Assembly (NCBI RefSeq): GCF_013449735.1 | Contig: NZ_JACBNY010000016.1 | Span: forward strand, 1-51,711 | Direction of reading: 5' to 3' | Origin: Pseudolactococcus laudensis | GTDB taxonomy: Bacteria; Bacillota; Bacilli; Lactobacillales; Streptococcaceae | DNA length: 51,711 nucleotides | Translations under genes and position numbers: made by a program | Notes under the pieces: generated by a model | Seen by the model: only the letters and a program-made list of their open reading frames with translations | What the model was told of the DNA's origin: nothing | Database searches by the model: none | Part shown: one piece after another, positions 23,749-32,020 of the stretch | Layout of the letters: each line of letters opens with the position of its first letter | How positions within the stretch are numbered: the first letter of the stretch is position 1

Positions 23749-24512
23749 CTGAATACTTAGAGCCGATTGTAGAAAATGAAAAACCACTTGCGAGTCTAGC
23801 TAAAGACTTAGTAGTACTTGATGAGTGTTGCAGTGTACACACCAAAGAACATTTAGTAAGTCATAAGCTGAGGCCTCAAACAAAGGCTTGTAAAATTTGT
23901 GTAGAAAACAAAAAAATAGCTAAGACTATGGAGTTTGGAGGATTGCCTGACTGGACGATACGAGATGCAAGTACTGGACAAGTAGTTAGATATAACCCTC
24001 AAAACGAAGAATCTGACGGAGACGTTATATCTGATGGAGAATTTAAACAAACTAAAACTAGCTTATCTGATATTTTAGCTAAATTTAAAGCTCAAAAAGG
24101 ATATGACTTAGAAAAATCTGGCGTTATTGAATTTGCTTATGATATGGAATCTTTGAAAAAACTAGAGGCATTCCAAAAATGGGTCATCGAAAAATTCAGA
24201 GGAGAACACAAGCATGTTGAAAAAATTATGGTTCACGAGTATCTATCGATGTCTAAAAATGCTTATATGAGTCCAGAAAATAAGCAGAGACTGATTGATA
24301 AAAAAGGGGCTATTGAACGTTCAGAAATGGTTATTGTTGATAATCTTGGAGATTATTCACCAGATGAACAAAGTCAGTTTCTGAGTTTGATGAGGATGTT
24401 ACAGAATAAAAAGTTTATTTTGTACACTTTCGCAGACGCAGACAGCAGACTGGATAAGTTACCTGCATCTGTTAAATTTGCGATAAAAGGTAACAGAATG
24501 GCTATTTTATAA
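23745..24512 (+). CDS. Helicase-loader-like protein lacking a visible P-loop
   Basis: 255 residues, overlapping the replisome organizer by 4 bp. The N-terminal part has a possible zinc cluster (CCSVHTKEH, then CKICVE). The C-terminal part resembles the Walker B and sensor-1 region of DnaC/DnaI-type loaders (RSEMVIVDNLGDYSPDEQSQFLSLM, then KKFILYTFADADSRLD). No GxxxxGK[ST] P-loop is present. It may load host helicase with the organizer, in an ATP-independent or degenerate form. Position supports a replication role; the family call is tentative. Confidence 0.5.
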   Translation: MTEYLEPIVENEKPLASLAKDLVVLDECCSVHTKEHLVSHKLRPQTKACKICVENKKIAKTMEFGGLPDWTIRDASTGQVVRYNPQNEESDGDVISDGEFKQTKTSLSDILAKFKAQKGYDLEKSGVIEFAYDMESLKKLEAFQKWVIEKFRGEHKHVEKIMVHEYLSMSKNAYMSPENKQRLIDKKGAIERSEMVIVDNLGDYSPDEQSQFLSLMRMLQNKKFILYTFADADSRLDKLPASVKFAIKGNRMAIL

Positions 24513-24539
24513 GCTGGTATTACCATTTTAGGAGGAAGA

Positions 24540-24941
24540 GTGAAGTTTTTATTTGAATTATCAAAAATGCCGACGACTAATCAGCAAAAAGGCGTGAAAT
24601 TTATCAACGGAAAGATGATTAGATTTGACCGAAAAGGAACTAAAAACACGGAGCTATTAAATCATTTAATCAAAAATCGCCCTAAAAACCCTATCTCCGA
24701 TAAAATGATACCGATTAAATTATCTGTGACATTTCACTATGCTATTAAGCAGAAAAAGAAATGGTGGCAATGGAAAACAACAAAACCAGACTTGGATAAC
24801 TTGCTCAAAGGGTTACAAGATTACATGACAAAGCTAAGATTCTATGTCGATGACAGTCAGATTTGCTGGTTGGAAGTCAAGAAATTTTATAGTGAGAAAA
24901 ATAGTATTGAGATTGAAATTGAGGAGATAAAAAATGAGTGA
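24540..24941 (+). CDS. rusA: RusA-family Holliday-junction resolvase
   Basis: 133 residues from GTG 24540 behind AGGAGG. The RusA signature is KPDLDNLLKGLQDYMTK followed by FYVDDSQI, which carries the metal-binding Asp residues. It cuts four-way DNA junctions formed by phage recombination. It overlaps the next gene by 8 bp. Confidence 0.92.
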   Translation: MKFLFELSKMPTTNQQKGVKFINGKMIRFDRKGTKNTELLNHLIKNRPKNPISDKMIPIKLSVTFHYAIKQKKKWWQWKTTKPDLDNLLKGLQDYMTKLRFYVDDSQICWLEVKKFYSEKNSIEIEIEEIKNE

Positions 24942-25197
24942 TAAAACTTTCGGAGAATTATTCTGGAATAACGTTGACAAAATGCTGGAAGAAAATAAAA
25001 AAGGATTGAAAGATATTTCAAGATTTCTTGAAAGCGATCATAAAAAAGCGGACAATCTTTATCACAGATTACATCGCAGTCGTTCAGAAGGCACGAATCC
25101 GAGCAATATCATGGGTCAAGGAATTTATAATTACTTCAAACGGTTTGATGAGTTTTTGACAGTCGGTTTTCTGTATGACGAGTTGGACGAGGAGTAG
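24934..25197 (+). CDS. Hypothetical phage protein, 87 residues
   Basis: ATG 24934 behind GAGGAG. Charged helical protein (FLESDHKKADNLYHRLHRSRS) that may contain an HTH-like segment. No family recognised. It is 2 bp from the YopX gene. Confidence 0.65.
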   Translation: MSDKTFGELFWNNVDKMLEENKKGLKDISRFLESDHKKADNLYHRLHRSRSEGTNPSNIMGQGIYNYFKRFDEFLTVGFLYDELDEE

Positions 25198-25199
25198 AT

Positions 25200-25571
25200 A
25201 TGGAACTAAAATTCAGAGTTTACGACAGAAAGTACAAGTCAATGGACGATGTAGTTCAATTAGACTGGTGGTACGATGACTTGCGAGTTAATGATGATAC
25301 TTTCAGCGATTACGTCGTCATGCAATCAACAGGACTGCATGATAAGAATGGTGTTGAAATATTCGAAGGGGATATCGTTAACGTAGATCGCACATTTAGA
25401 AATCCAATGACTGGTTCTGGCACGTTAACTTTAAATAAAAACTTTGAAGTAGTTTTTATAAATGGAATGTTTACTAGAGATGGGACAAGTATGGGTCTTA
25501 GCAAAGACTTAAAATGCCTTACGGTAGTAGGAGATGTGTATCAAAACCCTGAATTATTGGAGGACGTATGA
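25200..25571 (+). CDS. YopX-family phage protein
   Basis: 123 residues. The YopX pattern is clear: start LKFRVYDRKYKSMDDV, then QSTGLHDKNGVEIFEGDIV, end VVGDVYQNPELL. These proteins are common in prophages of Firmicutes; their function is unknown. RBS is GAGGAG overlapping the previous gene's end. Confidence 0.9.
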   Translation: MELKFRVYDRKYKSMDDVVQLDWWYDDLRVNDDTFSDYVVMQSTGLHDKNGVEIFEGDIVNVDRTFRNPMTGSGTLTLNKNFEVVFINGMFTRDGTSMGLSKDLKCLTVVGDVYQNPELLEDV

Positions 25572-25702
25572 AACTATTACTAATCGCAGGAGTTATGATA
25601 GAAGTGTTGATGATAATTTATATATTAGACGAGCGAAAACATCGCAAGCGTATTGCTGAAATTGAGGAAAAGTTGAAAGGTCGGTATAAAAATGACATTT
25701 GA
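25568..25702 (+). CDS. Small membrane protein, 44 residues
   Basis: ATG 25568, overlapping the YopX stop by 4 bp, with GGAGGA just upstream. One membrane helix (LLLIAGVMIEVLMIIYIL) is followed by a strongly basic and charged tail. Its own end overlaps the next start. Function not recognised. Confidence 0.6.
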   Translation: MKLLLIAGVMIEVLMIIYILDERKHRKRIAEIEEKLKGRYKNDI

Positions 25703-26030
25703 AGAAGTTTATAAAACTCTCTATAAAAAGTATGAAATTGTGAGTTTTGATTACAGCGATAAAACAATTAAGGCTAAAGATTCTATTACAATCAGAACTT
25801 ATGACTTATTTGATTTAATTGAGGGTTTAAAAGAAACCTATGCACCAAAAATCAAGATGACATTTGAACAAAAAGATGAGCTTATGCAATTTTTAGGAGA
25901 ATCAGATTTTGGATTTGAAAATTTTTGGATTTGCTTAGGTTCGGGTGCCAATCTTTATAATGAATTTACTGAAAATGAACTAATGCGTGCTTGGCTACAT
26001 CCAGAATTAATTGAGGTGACAGATGACTAA
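25692..26030 (+). CDS. Hypothetical phage protein, 112 residues
   Basis: Starts MTFEEVYKTLYKKYEIVSFD at ATG 25692. Acidic, soluble, no membrane segment. No family recognised. It belongs to the accessory block of overlapping short genes between the replication and late genes. Confidence 0.65.
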   Translation: MTFEEVYKTLYKKYEIVSFDYSDKTIKAKDSITIRTYDLFDLIEGLKETYAPKIKMTFEQKDELMQFLGESDFGFENFWICLGSGANLYNEFTENELMRAWLHPELIEVTDD

Positions 26031-26220
26031 AATGATTATAAAAGTTGAAAAAGATGATATTAATTGGATGAAATCTTTTAACGAATACTTTGATAGTACG
26101 TTTATAATTGGGCAAGAAATAGAGCGAGAAGATGCCGAGCAATTTCAGAAAATGGCAGATGATTTCAATAATCGAATCGCTTGTGGGTTAATAATCAGCT
26201 TGGAGGTATCAAATGACTAA
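26023..26220 (+). CDS. Hypothetical phage protein, 65 residues
   Basis: Starts MTKMIIKVEKDDINWMKSFN. It overlaps both neighbours by 8 bp. Acidic and helical; no family recognised. Confidence 0.6.
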   Translation: MTKMIIKVEKDDINWMKSFNEYFDSTFIIGQEIEREDAEQFQKMADDFNNRIACGLIISLEVSND

Positions 26221-26431
26221 AAAACAAGATGCAATCAGCACGTCATGGTTATACGTGATACTAATCTTGCTATGTTTGTTCGGTGCTGTATCGCTTATGT
26301 CAACACTAGAGACTAGCAAGGTAAAGCGTGAACAGATACGGATTTACAACCGTATCAATAATATGGAGCGAGCTTTGACGACTAAAGACAAGGAAATTGA
26401 GCAGTATTTAATTAAGGAGAAGATGAAATGA
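26213..26431 (+). CDS. Single-pass membrane protein with coiled tail
   Basis: 72 residues, GGAGG before the ATG. One hydrophobic segment (WLYVILILLCLFGAVSLM, about 13-30) followed by a charged helical tail likely to form a coiled coil. No family recognised. Confidence 0.65.
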   Translation: MTKKQDAISTSWLYVILILLCLFGAVSLMSTLETSKVKREQIRIYNRINNMERALTTKDKEIEQYLIKEKMK

Positions 26432-26997
26432 TAGAATTTACAGAATTTACAGAAAAATTGAATAGTTCAGAACTAGTATCAAAGGCTTGGGATGAAATTG
26501 ATAGAGACCAAGCAAATGCAGGACTTTTGATTGATACGATTAGCAATGAGTTCAAGGATTGGCAACCACCTAAACCACTTGTAGTAGTGCCGCAGATTAT
26601 TGCTGATGCTATAGAATCGATACCTGATCATTATTCTGCATATGGCGCAATCAAGTTGATTGATATGAAACTTACAGAATTACCACTTGAAAATGAAGAC
26701 TGGAAACATGTACATGATTGGATTTTTGTTGATGATAATGCTAATAAATTTGTAAAATCTTGGATTGACGGTTACACGGTCGAGAAAGAGAAAAAGTACA
26801 TTCTCAAACATATTGATTTAAGCGAACAAGATGACTTTGCTTCGTTATATCTTGCTCATGCTCAAAAAACAAAACTTCAACATGAAAGATACCCAAATGG
26901 AGCTGATATGTCTGAATTTGAACAATGCCATTTCACTCAATCAGAAATAGACAAATTAAATATTGGTAGCTATGAGAAAAATGAGGTAGAGCCATGA
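26428..26997 (+). CDS. DUF1642-type phage protein
   Basis: 189 residues, overlapping the previous gene by 4 bp. The DUF1642 pattern is visible: VVVPQIIADAIESIPDH, then FVKSWIDGYTVEKEKKYIL, and the acidic helical end. Common in Lactococcus and Streptococcus prophages; function unknown. Confidence 0.8.
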   Translation: MIEFTEFTEKLNSSELVSKAWDEIDRDQANAGLLIDTISNEFKDWQPPKPLVVVPQIIADAIESIPDHYSAYGAIKLIDMKLTELPLENEDWKHVHDWIFVDDNANKFVKSWIDGYTVEKEKKYILKHIDLSEQDDFASLYLAHAQKTKLQHERYPNGADMSEFEQCHFTQSEIDKLNIGSYEKNEVEP

Positions 26998-27185
26998 AAA
27001 ACCCAGAAGTTGAGTTGAGAAGAAGACTGCACAACTTACAAACTGGTCAAAATTTGACATATGAAGAATTTTGCTTGTTTGAAATTAGAAATTTAATTAA
27101 AGGGGATGCAGATGCTGTTAATCGAAATGCTAAAAATTTAGGCACAACAGCAAAACGAGGTAAATTGATTACAAAGCACTTGTGA
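26994..27185 (+). CDS. Small hypothetical protein, 63 residues
   Basis: ATG 26994, 4 bp overlap with the DUF1642 gene. Basic C-terminus (NLGTTAKRGKLITKHL), possibly nucleic-acid binding. No family recognised. Confidence 0.6.
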   Translation: MKNPEVELRRRLHNLQTGQNLTYEEFCLFEIRNLIKGDADAVNRNAKNLGTTAKRGKLITKHL

Positions 27186-27207
27186 GGCAGAGATTTAGCG
27201 ATGACGA

Positions 27208-27255
27208 CACTTTAATATAGTTTTGGTATAAATTATGTACCTGAATGTTAAAGTG
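27208..27255 (+). promoter_or_regulatory. Candidate promoter with inverted repeat
   Basis: CACTTTAA (27208-27215) and TTAAAGTG (27248-27255) flank a TTTTGGTATAAAT segment that reads as an extended -10 (TGG-TATAAA, about 27224-27233). The layout could be an operator or a stem-loop controlling the genes that follow. Only sequence symmetry supports this. Confidence 0.35.
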
Positions 27256-27284
27256 GCGTGTGAGGCGTTTTGAGAGGATGTAAG

Positions 27285-27407
27285 ATGATGAAATTTAAGC
27301 CGTTATTTGAAAAAGGCGAAAATAAAGATGATTTTAAAAAAGAGTTTGCTGAATTTAGAGACAAAGATGGGTACATAGTCGGCTGGTACGTTGTCGGCAA
27401 ATATTGA
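27285..27407 (+). CDS. Very small phage protein, 40 residues
   Basis: MMKFKPLFEKGENKDDFKKE, with GAGAGGATG upstream; the second ATG at 27288 is equally possible. Charged, ending GYIVGWYVVGKY. Not recognised. Confidence 0.55.
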   Translation: MMKFKPLFEKGENKDDFKKEFAEFRDKDGYIVGWYVVGKY

Positions 27408-27435
27408 AATAGCAAGGTTTGGAAAGTGAGTAGAG

Positions 27436-27771
27436 ATGAAAACAGAGGAAATAGTACAAAACTACCAAATAAAGTTGTTAAAGATTATATTCAAAGAAAT
27501 TGATAATCTGATGACGAAAAAAGAAAATGCGGATATTAACACACATAAACTTGCTGAAAATGGGGACTCTGTGAGAACATCAGCATATTGGAAATCAGTA
27601 GGAAATGCAGAGTTTTACATTAAAGAGATCTACCAAAAGTTGAGCGCTTTAGCAGAAATTGATAGACTTTTTCATTGGTCCGATCGTTTGCATCAAGAAC
27701 AATTAAAATTTGTTAGTAAATATCCCAAAGTTATGGAAAAATACAGACAAACTAATATCGCTGGTCAATGA
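27436..27771 (+). CDS. Hypothetical phage protein, 111 residues
   Basis: ATG 27436. Helical and charged, soluble (IKLLKIIFKEIDNLMTKKEN). No family recognised. It lies just upstream of the ArpU-type regulator. Confidence 0.6.
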   Translation: MKTEEIVQNYQIKLLKIIFKEIDNLMTKKENADINTHKLAENGDSVRTSAYWKSVGNAEFYIKEIYQKLSALAEIDRLFHWSDRLHQEQLKFVSKYPKVMEKYRQTNIAGQ

Positions 27772-27840
27772 CTGGTAGCTACAAAGCGCCATATTGATAT
27801 TTAAAGGGGTCGAATTCGACTCGTATAGAAAGGAGTGACA

Positions 27841-28338
27841 TTGTACGATTTAGGTTTAGATTGGTCAGAACAAGAGCGAGAACAAATAATCGAATACGCT
27901 AAAGAAGCGCTGAATAGCTATCGAGTGTTAAAGCGTAGAGAACGCATGATGTTGCAAGCAGAAGCGCCAGATGTTAAGAGCCCGACTTTTTCAGATATGC
28001 CTAGGTCGCAGAATCTGTCTAACTCATCAGAAGACAGAATGATTCACTATCTGGCAGCTTTAGAAGAGGCTAAAGACCTGAGAATGCGATATAAGGAGAT
28101 TGAGCGGTCAATCAATGCATGTCAAGGAGATGACGGTGTGTATGTTAGCTTGCTGAGGCTGAAATACATTGAAGGCAAGCAATTGTATGCTATCTGTAAC
28201 CAGTTGAATTATGGTGATACCTGGCTGTACGAAAAAGGACTTGACAAAGCACTTAGCCTTTTTGCTGAAACGTGGGATTTTGGAAGGATTCCAAGGGAAG
28301 TCAGAAACGGAAAAAATGCGGAAAAAACACGGAAATAG
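27841..28338 (+). CDS. ArpU-family late regulator
   Basis: 165 residues from TTG 27841, 5 nt after AGGAG; the in-frame GTG at 27835 overlaps that ribosome site and is unlikely. The family pattern is visible: long N-terminal helix, YKEIERSINACQG, then a sigma-4-like end SLLRLKYIEGKQLYAICNQLNYGDTWLYEKGLDKAL. ArpU/RinA-type proteins activate late phage genes. It is the last gene before the tRNA region and the terminase genes, the expected place for a late activator. Confidence 0.8.
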   Translation: MYDLGLDWSEQEREQIIEYAKEALNSYRVLKRRERMMLQAEAPDVKSPTFSDMPRSQNLSNSSEDRMIHYLAALEEAKDLRMRYKEIERSINACQGDDGVYVSLLRLKYIEGKQLYAICNQLNYGDTWLYEKGLDKALSLFAETWDFGRIPREVRNGKNAEKTRK

Positions 28339-28622
28339 AGAGGGGAGAACAACGTGAAATAACTGATAAAATAGTATTATGATGATTGCGGATAAATATT
28401 CAATCACACACATTAATTACGTATTACCGCATGAATCTGATAATTTCTATAGTTGGTGCTTCTTTTACAGGTAGCGGGGGAGAAGCTAAGTGAGTACTGT
28501 TCAGCCATCTAAAGTATTATTGCAGGCATGTCCTGCGTACATGGATATGTGCGAGCTTGAACCACACTAAAAGCAAGCTAGGTTTATTGTGATTTTTTGA
28601 CTGCTAGGAAAGACTAGCGCAC
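28339..28622. other. Non-coding, hairpin-rich left part of the tRNA region
   Basis: No supported gene. Several short perfect stems are seen: TGCGG with CCGCA, GCTTCT with AGAAGC, GCAGG with CCTGC, AGCTTG with CAAGCT, and GCTAG with CTAGC. They resemble arms of decayed or atypical tRNAs, but none forms a full cloverleaf by eye. The late promoter is probably in or near this stretch. Confidence 0.5.
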
Positions 28623-28707
28623 GGAAAGACTTGTCTATTGGTAAGACTAATTGACCTGCTAAGTCAATGGCGAATTTCGTTTAAGAGTTCGATTCTCTTT
28701 TTTTCCT
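28623..28707 (+). tRNA. tRNA-Ser(GCT), phage-encoded
   Basis: Acceptor GGAAAGA pairs with TTTTTCC (one G-U). Anticodon stem TTGAC/GTCAA with loop CTGCTAA gives anticodon GCT. A 15-nt variable arm (CGA/TCG core) fits type II tRNA-Ser. T arm AAGAG-TTCGATT-CTCTT. The D arm is weak (GTCT/AGAC or 3 bp) and the discriminator base is T instead of the usual Ser G. No encoded CCA. Confidence 0.75.
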
Positions 28708-29261
28708 TTTGTGCATCTCGGTTGAAGCGTAGTGATATACGTCCGAGACACTTTCTTTAGTTGAAAAACTTAAAGTAGCAGATGTAAGATAGGGTATATC
28801 CTGTTGAGACGTTGCTTGATTACCGTGAGTTAAATCAAGGCTAGTAAACGCTAGTGCGAAAACGGAAGTGTGCCACAATAATATAATTATAAAGCATAGG
28901 TCTTTTCGTTGGATAGAATTGGACGACTAAGAAATTAGTTTGTCTGGCTGAGTTAGTGGTAGGAGTTTGTAGCCTTCTTCAAAACCTCAGTAATTGCAAA
29001 ACAATCCGATTTGCCGTGAACAGTAGAAATGCTGGTATAAGAAAAGCGCCTGGTATGAGTAGCACAAGGCAAAACTAGATGAATATAATAAAAAGCATAT
29101 ATTATAAAATCTAAATCGTGTGAAAGTTGATGAGTTTCGGTCTCAGTCCTAACATTAAAAGCAATAGGAGCTTAGAGAGTTGCTACTCTAAGTAGAGCCT
29201 GTTGGGTTAGTAGCTTAATAATAAGAGTATTGTTGTGGTTGGAGAAAAACCGCATGATTAA
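28708..29261. other. Non-coding, structured middle of the tRNA region
   Basis: No supported gene. Stems include TCTCGG/CCGAGA with an inner CGTA/TACG, CTTGATT/AATCAAG, ACTAA-gaaa-TTAGT, CTTAGAG/CTCTAAG and TGTGGTT/AACCGCA. D-loop-like TGGTAG occurs near 28957. The pattern suggests degraded tRNAs or one or more structured phage RNAs. Confidence 0.45.
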
Positions 29262-29334
29262 TGAGAATTAGTTCAGTTGGTAGAACATTGCGCTGTTAAC
29301 GCAAATGTCACAGGTTCGAGTCCTGTATTCTCAG
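29262..29334 (+). tRNA. tRNA-Asn(GTT), phage-encoded
   Basis: A full cloverleaf: acceptor TGAGAAT/ATTCTCA, T8-A9, D arm GTTC-AGTTGGTA-GAAC, anticodon arm TTGCG-CTGTTAA-CGCAA, 5-nt variable loop, T arm ACAGG-TTCGAGT-CCTGT, G73. U1-A72 with G73 is usual for bacterial tRNA-Asn. CCA is not encoded. Confidence 0.95.
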
Positions 29335-29496
29335 TAGGCATCTATTGCCGTAAGTTTGTGTATTTGGTTTGCAGTACTATTTGTCGCCTTTAAATTAATT
29401 GCTAAACAAGAACTCAAAGTAGCCTAACAGCTACACAAGTTTCTAGTCGCTAAAATGTTTGCAGGTTGGCATTTATCATTGTGGTTAGTCCACAAT
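29335..29496. other. Non-coding spacer in the tRNA region
   Basis: No supported gene. Small stems GTAGC/GCTAC and TTGTGG-ttagt-CCACAA (29479-29495) are seen. Confidence 0.4.
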
Positions 29497-29564
29497 TGAC
29501 AACACTTGGTAGTTTATGGATTGCGTCTGCGATTTGTAAGCGGGTTCGATGCCCGCGTTGTCAG
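29497..29564 (+). tRNA. tRNA-like element, abnormal lower half
   Basis: Acceptor TGACAAC/GTTGTCA, T arm GCGGG-TTCGATG-CCCGC and G73 are perfect. The D arm is reduced (ACT-TGGT-AGT). The anticodon arm can only be drawn as TTGCG/TGTAA with two G-U pairs, a 9-nt loop and no variable region, so no reliable anticodon is read. It may be a pseudo-tRNA or a tRNA mimic. Total length is 68 nt. Confidence 0.5.
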
Positions 29565-29660
29565 TAACGATCGCATAGCATTAACAACCTATGTGTGGAA
29601 AAAAATTTAAAGTATTTATAGTCATAGCGTGCGCTGTGGCTTTTTGTGTGGAGGAAGATA

Positions 29661-30065
29661 ATGGCAAAAGAATATAAAGTAAATGTTGGCGGTAAAGAGA
29701 TTGTTTACGGATCGCTTGTCAGAGGAGGACGGATAAGTGTTGAAGAGTGGGATGCTATTGCTCATGAAATGGTTATTCAAAATTTACCAGAAGAATACGA
29801 AAAATATAAAAATAATGTCGATGTCATTGATTATATCAGCAGTTTCATTGATATGCGTGAAAGATACGAAGTGCTGCTAGAGCTATTGCCGCAAAGTGCA
29901 AGATATGTTGAGACACCTGCTTATATGGTAGCTGATCAAGTATATGAGAACACTTTAGATAAAGATATTACCAAAGATGATATCAAGATGTTCATTGATG
30001 AATCGAAAAGTTTAGATGAATTGAAACTACAGTTAACTGATTACTTTGGCTTAGATTCAAAGTAG
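29661..30065 (+). CDS. Hypothetical protein after the tRNA region
   Basis: 134 residues from ATG 29661 behind GGAGG; an upstream in-frame start at 29646 lies within that ribosome site region. Acidic, soluble, helical (YEVLLELLPQSARYVETPAYM). No family recognised. It leads into the packaging genes. Confidence 0.7.
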   Translation: MAKEYKVNVGGKEIVYGSLVRGGRISVEEWDAIAHEMVIQNLPEEYEKYKNNVDVIDYISSFIDMRERYEVLLELLPQSARYVETPAYMVADQVYENTLDKDITKDDIKMFIDESKSLDELKLQLTDYFGLDSK

Positions 30066-30072
30066 GAAGGGT

Positions 30073-30240
30073 TTGGGATGGGTTATGATTTTAACTATTG
30101 CTTTATTGTGTTCAATTATTGGTGGCGTTGTTGGCTACGTAATTGCAAGATATGTTGTAGGTAAGTGGATAAGTAATCTTGTTCTGGAAAAGCTGCAGGA
30201 TGCTATAAATGATTTCGAATATACCAATCGTAAAGACTAG
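30073..30240 (+). CDS. Small membrane protein, 55 residues
   Basis: TTG 30073 is 5 nt after AGGAAGG; the ATG at 30085 is an alternative (51 residues) with a poorer spacing. One membrane helix (MILTIALLCSIIGGVVGYVI) and a basic amphipathic tail. Not recognised. Confidence 0.55.
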   Translation: MGWVMILTIALLCSIIGGVVGYVIARYVVGKWISNLVLEKLQDAINDFEYTNRKD

Positions 30241-30321
30241 AGTTTACCGTGTGACTTTGGCGAGGGCATGAAGTTGTATAGAAAGATTTGATTATATTAA
30301 AAGCGAAAGGAGGTGATGAGA

Positions 30322-30726
30322 ATGTCAAAAAGTGGTACAAAAGTGAACGAATATAGACCTACTAAAGCGGAAAATAGGTTGCTTGAAGCCTTGGTAAACC
30401 CCGATAATGTGGGTAAAAACGTTGAAGAGATGTGTTCAGTCGCCGAAGTTGCTAAAAATACATATTACAAAGCCATGAAAAAGCCTGATTTTGTGAAGCT
30501 TGTTAACGAAACAACTCTAGATTTAATCAAAGGTAAAGTATCTGACATTCTCAACGCATCTTACACCTTTGCCTTAACTGAGAAAGGATTTCAGGATCGC
30601 AAGATTTTACTACAAATGGCAGGCTTGTTAGTTGAAAAGACTGAAACGACTATCAACGGTTCTCTTGACATTTCTGAGTCAGCAAAAGAGATTGAGCAAT
30701 ACTTCTCGGATGGTGATACATCATGA
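30322..30726 (+). CDS. terS: Terminase small subunit
   Basis: 134 residues from ATG 30322, 8 nt after AAAGGAGG. The N-terminal helix-turn-helix (ENRLLEALVNPDNVGKNVEEMCSVAEVAKNTYYKAM) matches small terminases of the phBC6A51 type. It recognises phage DNA for packaging. It overlaps terL by 4 bp. Confidence 0.85.
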   Translation: MSKSGTKVNEYRPTKAENRLLEALVNPDNVGKNVEEMCSVAEVAKNTYYKAMKKPDFVKLVNETTLDLIKGKVSDILNASYTFALTEKGFQDRKILLQMAGLLVEKTETTINGSLDISESAKEIEQYFSDGDTS

Positions 30727-32012
30727 ACGAAAAGAAAAAGCAGTATCTCAATTTAACTAAAACTGATCCTATAAAATTTGGTAATCTAGTAGGCTTCAAG
30801 GACTTAGTAGACATTCACAATGAGTGGCTCAAGTCCTTTTTGTTTGCAAGAGATGATCAGACACTACTTGCCCATCGTGGATCGTACAAGACTACTACAC
30901 TAGCTGTGGCTATTGCGTTGCTTATGATATTATTCCCAAATAAGAATGTTATATTCTTGCGGAAAACCGACACGGACGTTGTAGAAATCATTGTTCAGGT
31001 TTCTAAGATATTGAAATCAGACCATTTTCAAATACTTACTAAAGTACTGTATAGTGTTGAGTTGAAGTTTCTAAAAGATACTACCACAGAATTAGATACG
31101 AACCTTAAATCTTCATCTCGTGGTACATCTCAATTACTTGGCATGGGGATATATGCATCGCTGACTGGTAAGCATGCGGATATCGTGATCACTGATGATA
31201 TCGTTAACATCAAGGATCGTGTGTCAAAAGCTGAACGTGAGCGGACTAAACTTCAATATCAGGAACTTCAGAACGTGAAAAATCGTGGTGGTCGATTCAT
31301 TAATACTGGCACGCCTTGGCATAAGGATGATGCAATCTCAAAGATGCCTAATATCCAACGTTTTGACTGTCACCAAACAGGCTTGATTACTGATAATCAA
31401 TTGCAGAAACTTAGGGAAGTAATGACACCATCTTTGTTTGCAGCTAACTATGAGTTGAAACATATTGCTGATGCTGATGCCATGTTTACCAATCCGACAA
31501 TTGATGACGGTAAATTAACTGATCAGATATATGATGGCATTGGTCAACTTGATGCGGCCTTTGGTGGATCTGATGGTACAGCGTACACGATTATAAAAGA
31601 ACGTGACGATAAGCTATTTGTATTTGGTAAATTATGGCAAGGCAGGCACGTAGACGATTGCCTTAGCGAGGTAAGCAAGCATCACGCTAACTATAAAGCC
31701 GGAACAATGCACCTTGAACTTAATGCGGATAAAGGTTACGTTGCTAAGAAAGTTGAAGGGTTGAGAATACCAACTCAAACCTACCACGAAAAGGAAAATA
31801 AGTTTATCAAAATATCTAATTATCTTAGATCGAATTGGTCTAGGATAATTTTCGTTAAAGGTACTGATGCAGATTACATCAATGAGATATTAGATTACAC
31901 AGAGAACGCAGAACATGATGATGCGCCTGATAGTTTGGCAACTGCAATTAGAGCAATCTCAAACGCTAACAAATTACAGTCATTTGACATCTCAGAGTTT
32001 GGATTTAGATAA
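30723..32012 (+). CDS. terL: Terminase large subunit
   Basis: 429 residues. ATPase: a variant Walker A (LLAHRGSYKTTTL) and Walker B (ADIVITDDIV). RNase H-like nuclease with Asp residues in LDAAFGGSDGTAY, NADKGYV and HDDAPDSLATAI. It cuts concatemers and drives DNA into the prohead through the portal. Gene order with SPP1-type portal follows. Confidence 0.95.
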   Translation: MNEKKKQYLNLTKTDPIKFGNLVGFKDLVDIHNEWLKSFLFARDDQTLLAHRGSYKTTTLAVAIALLMILFPNKNVIFLRKTDTDVVEIIVQVSKILKSDHFQILTKVLYSVELKFLKDTTTELDTNLKSSSRGTSQLLGMGIYASLTGKHADIVITDDIVNIKDRVSKAERERTKLQYQELQNVKNRGGRFINTGTPWHKDDAISKMPNIQRFDCHQTGLITDNQLQKLREVMTPSLFAANYELKHIADADAMFTNPTIDDGKLTDQIYDGIGQLDAAFGGSDGTAYTIIKERDDKLFVFGKLWQGRHVDDCLSEVSKHHANYKAGTMHLELNADKGYVAKKVEGLRIPTQTYHEKENKFIKISNYLRSNWSRIIFVKGTDADYINEILDYTENAEHDDAPDSLATAIRAISNANKLQSFDISEFGFR

Positions 32013-32020
32013 GGAGTAAC

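Noticed and set aside
27809-27820. Palindrome GTCGAATTCGAC before the ArpU gene
   Set aside because: A single 12-bp palindrome without repeats elsewhere in the window; no function can be supported.
28681-28878. 65-residue minus-strand frame in the tRNA region
   Set aside because: It runs through the tRNA-Ser T arm and has no ribosome site.
29497-29564. Reading the third tRNA as Thr(TGT) or Arg(GCG)
   Set aside because: Neither reading gives a 5-bp anticodon stem with a 7-nt loop and a normal variable region.
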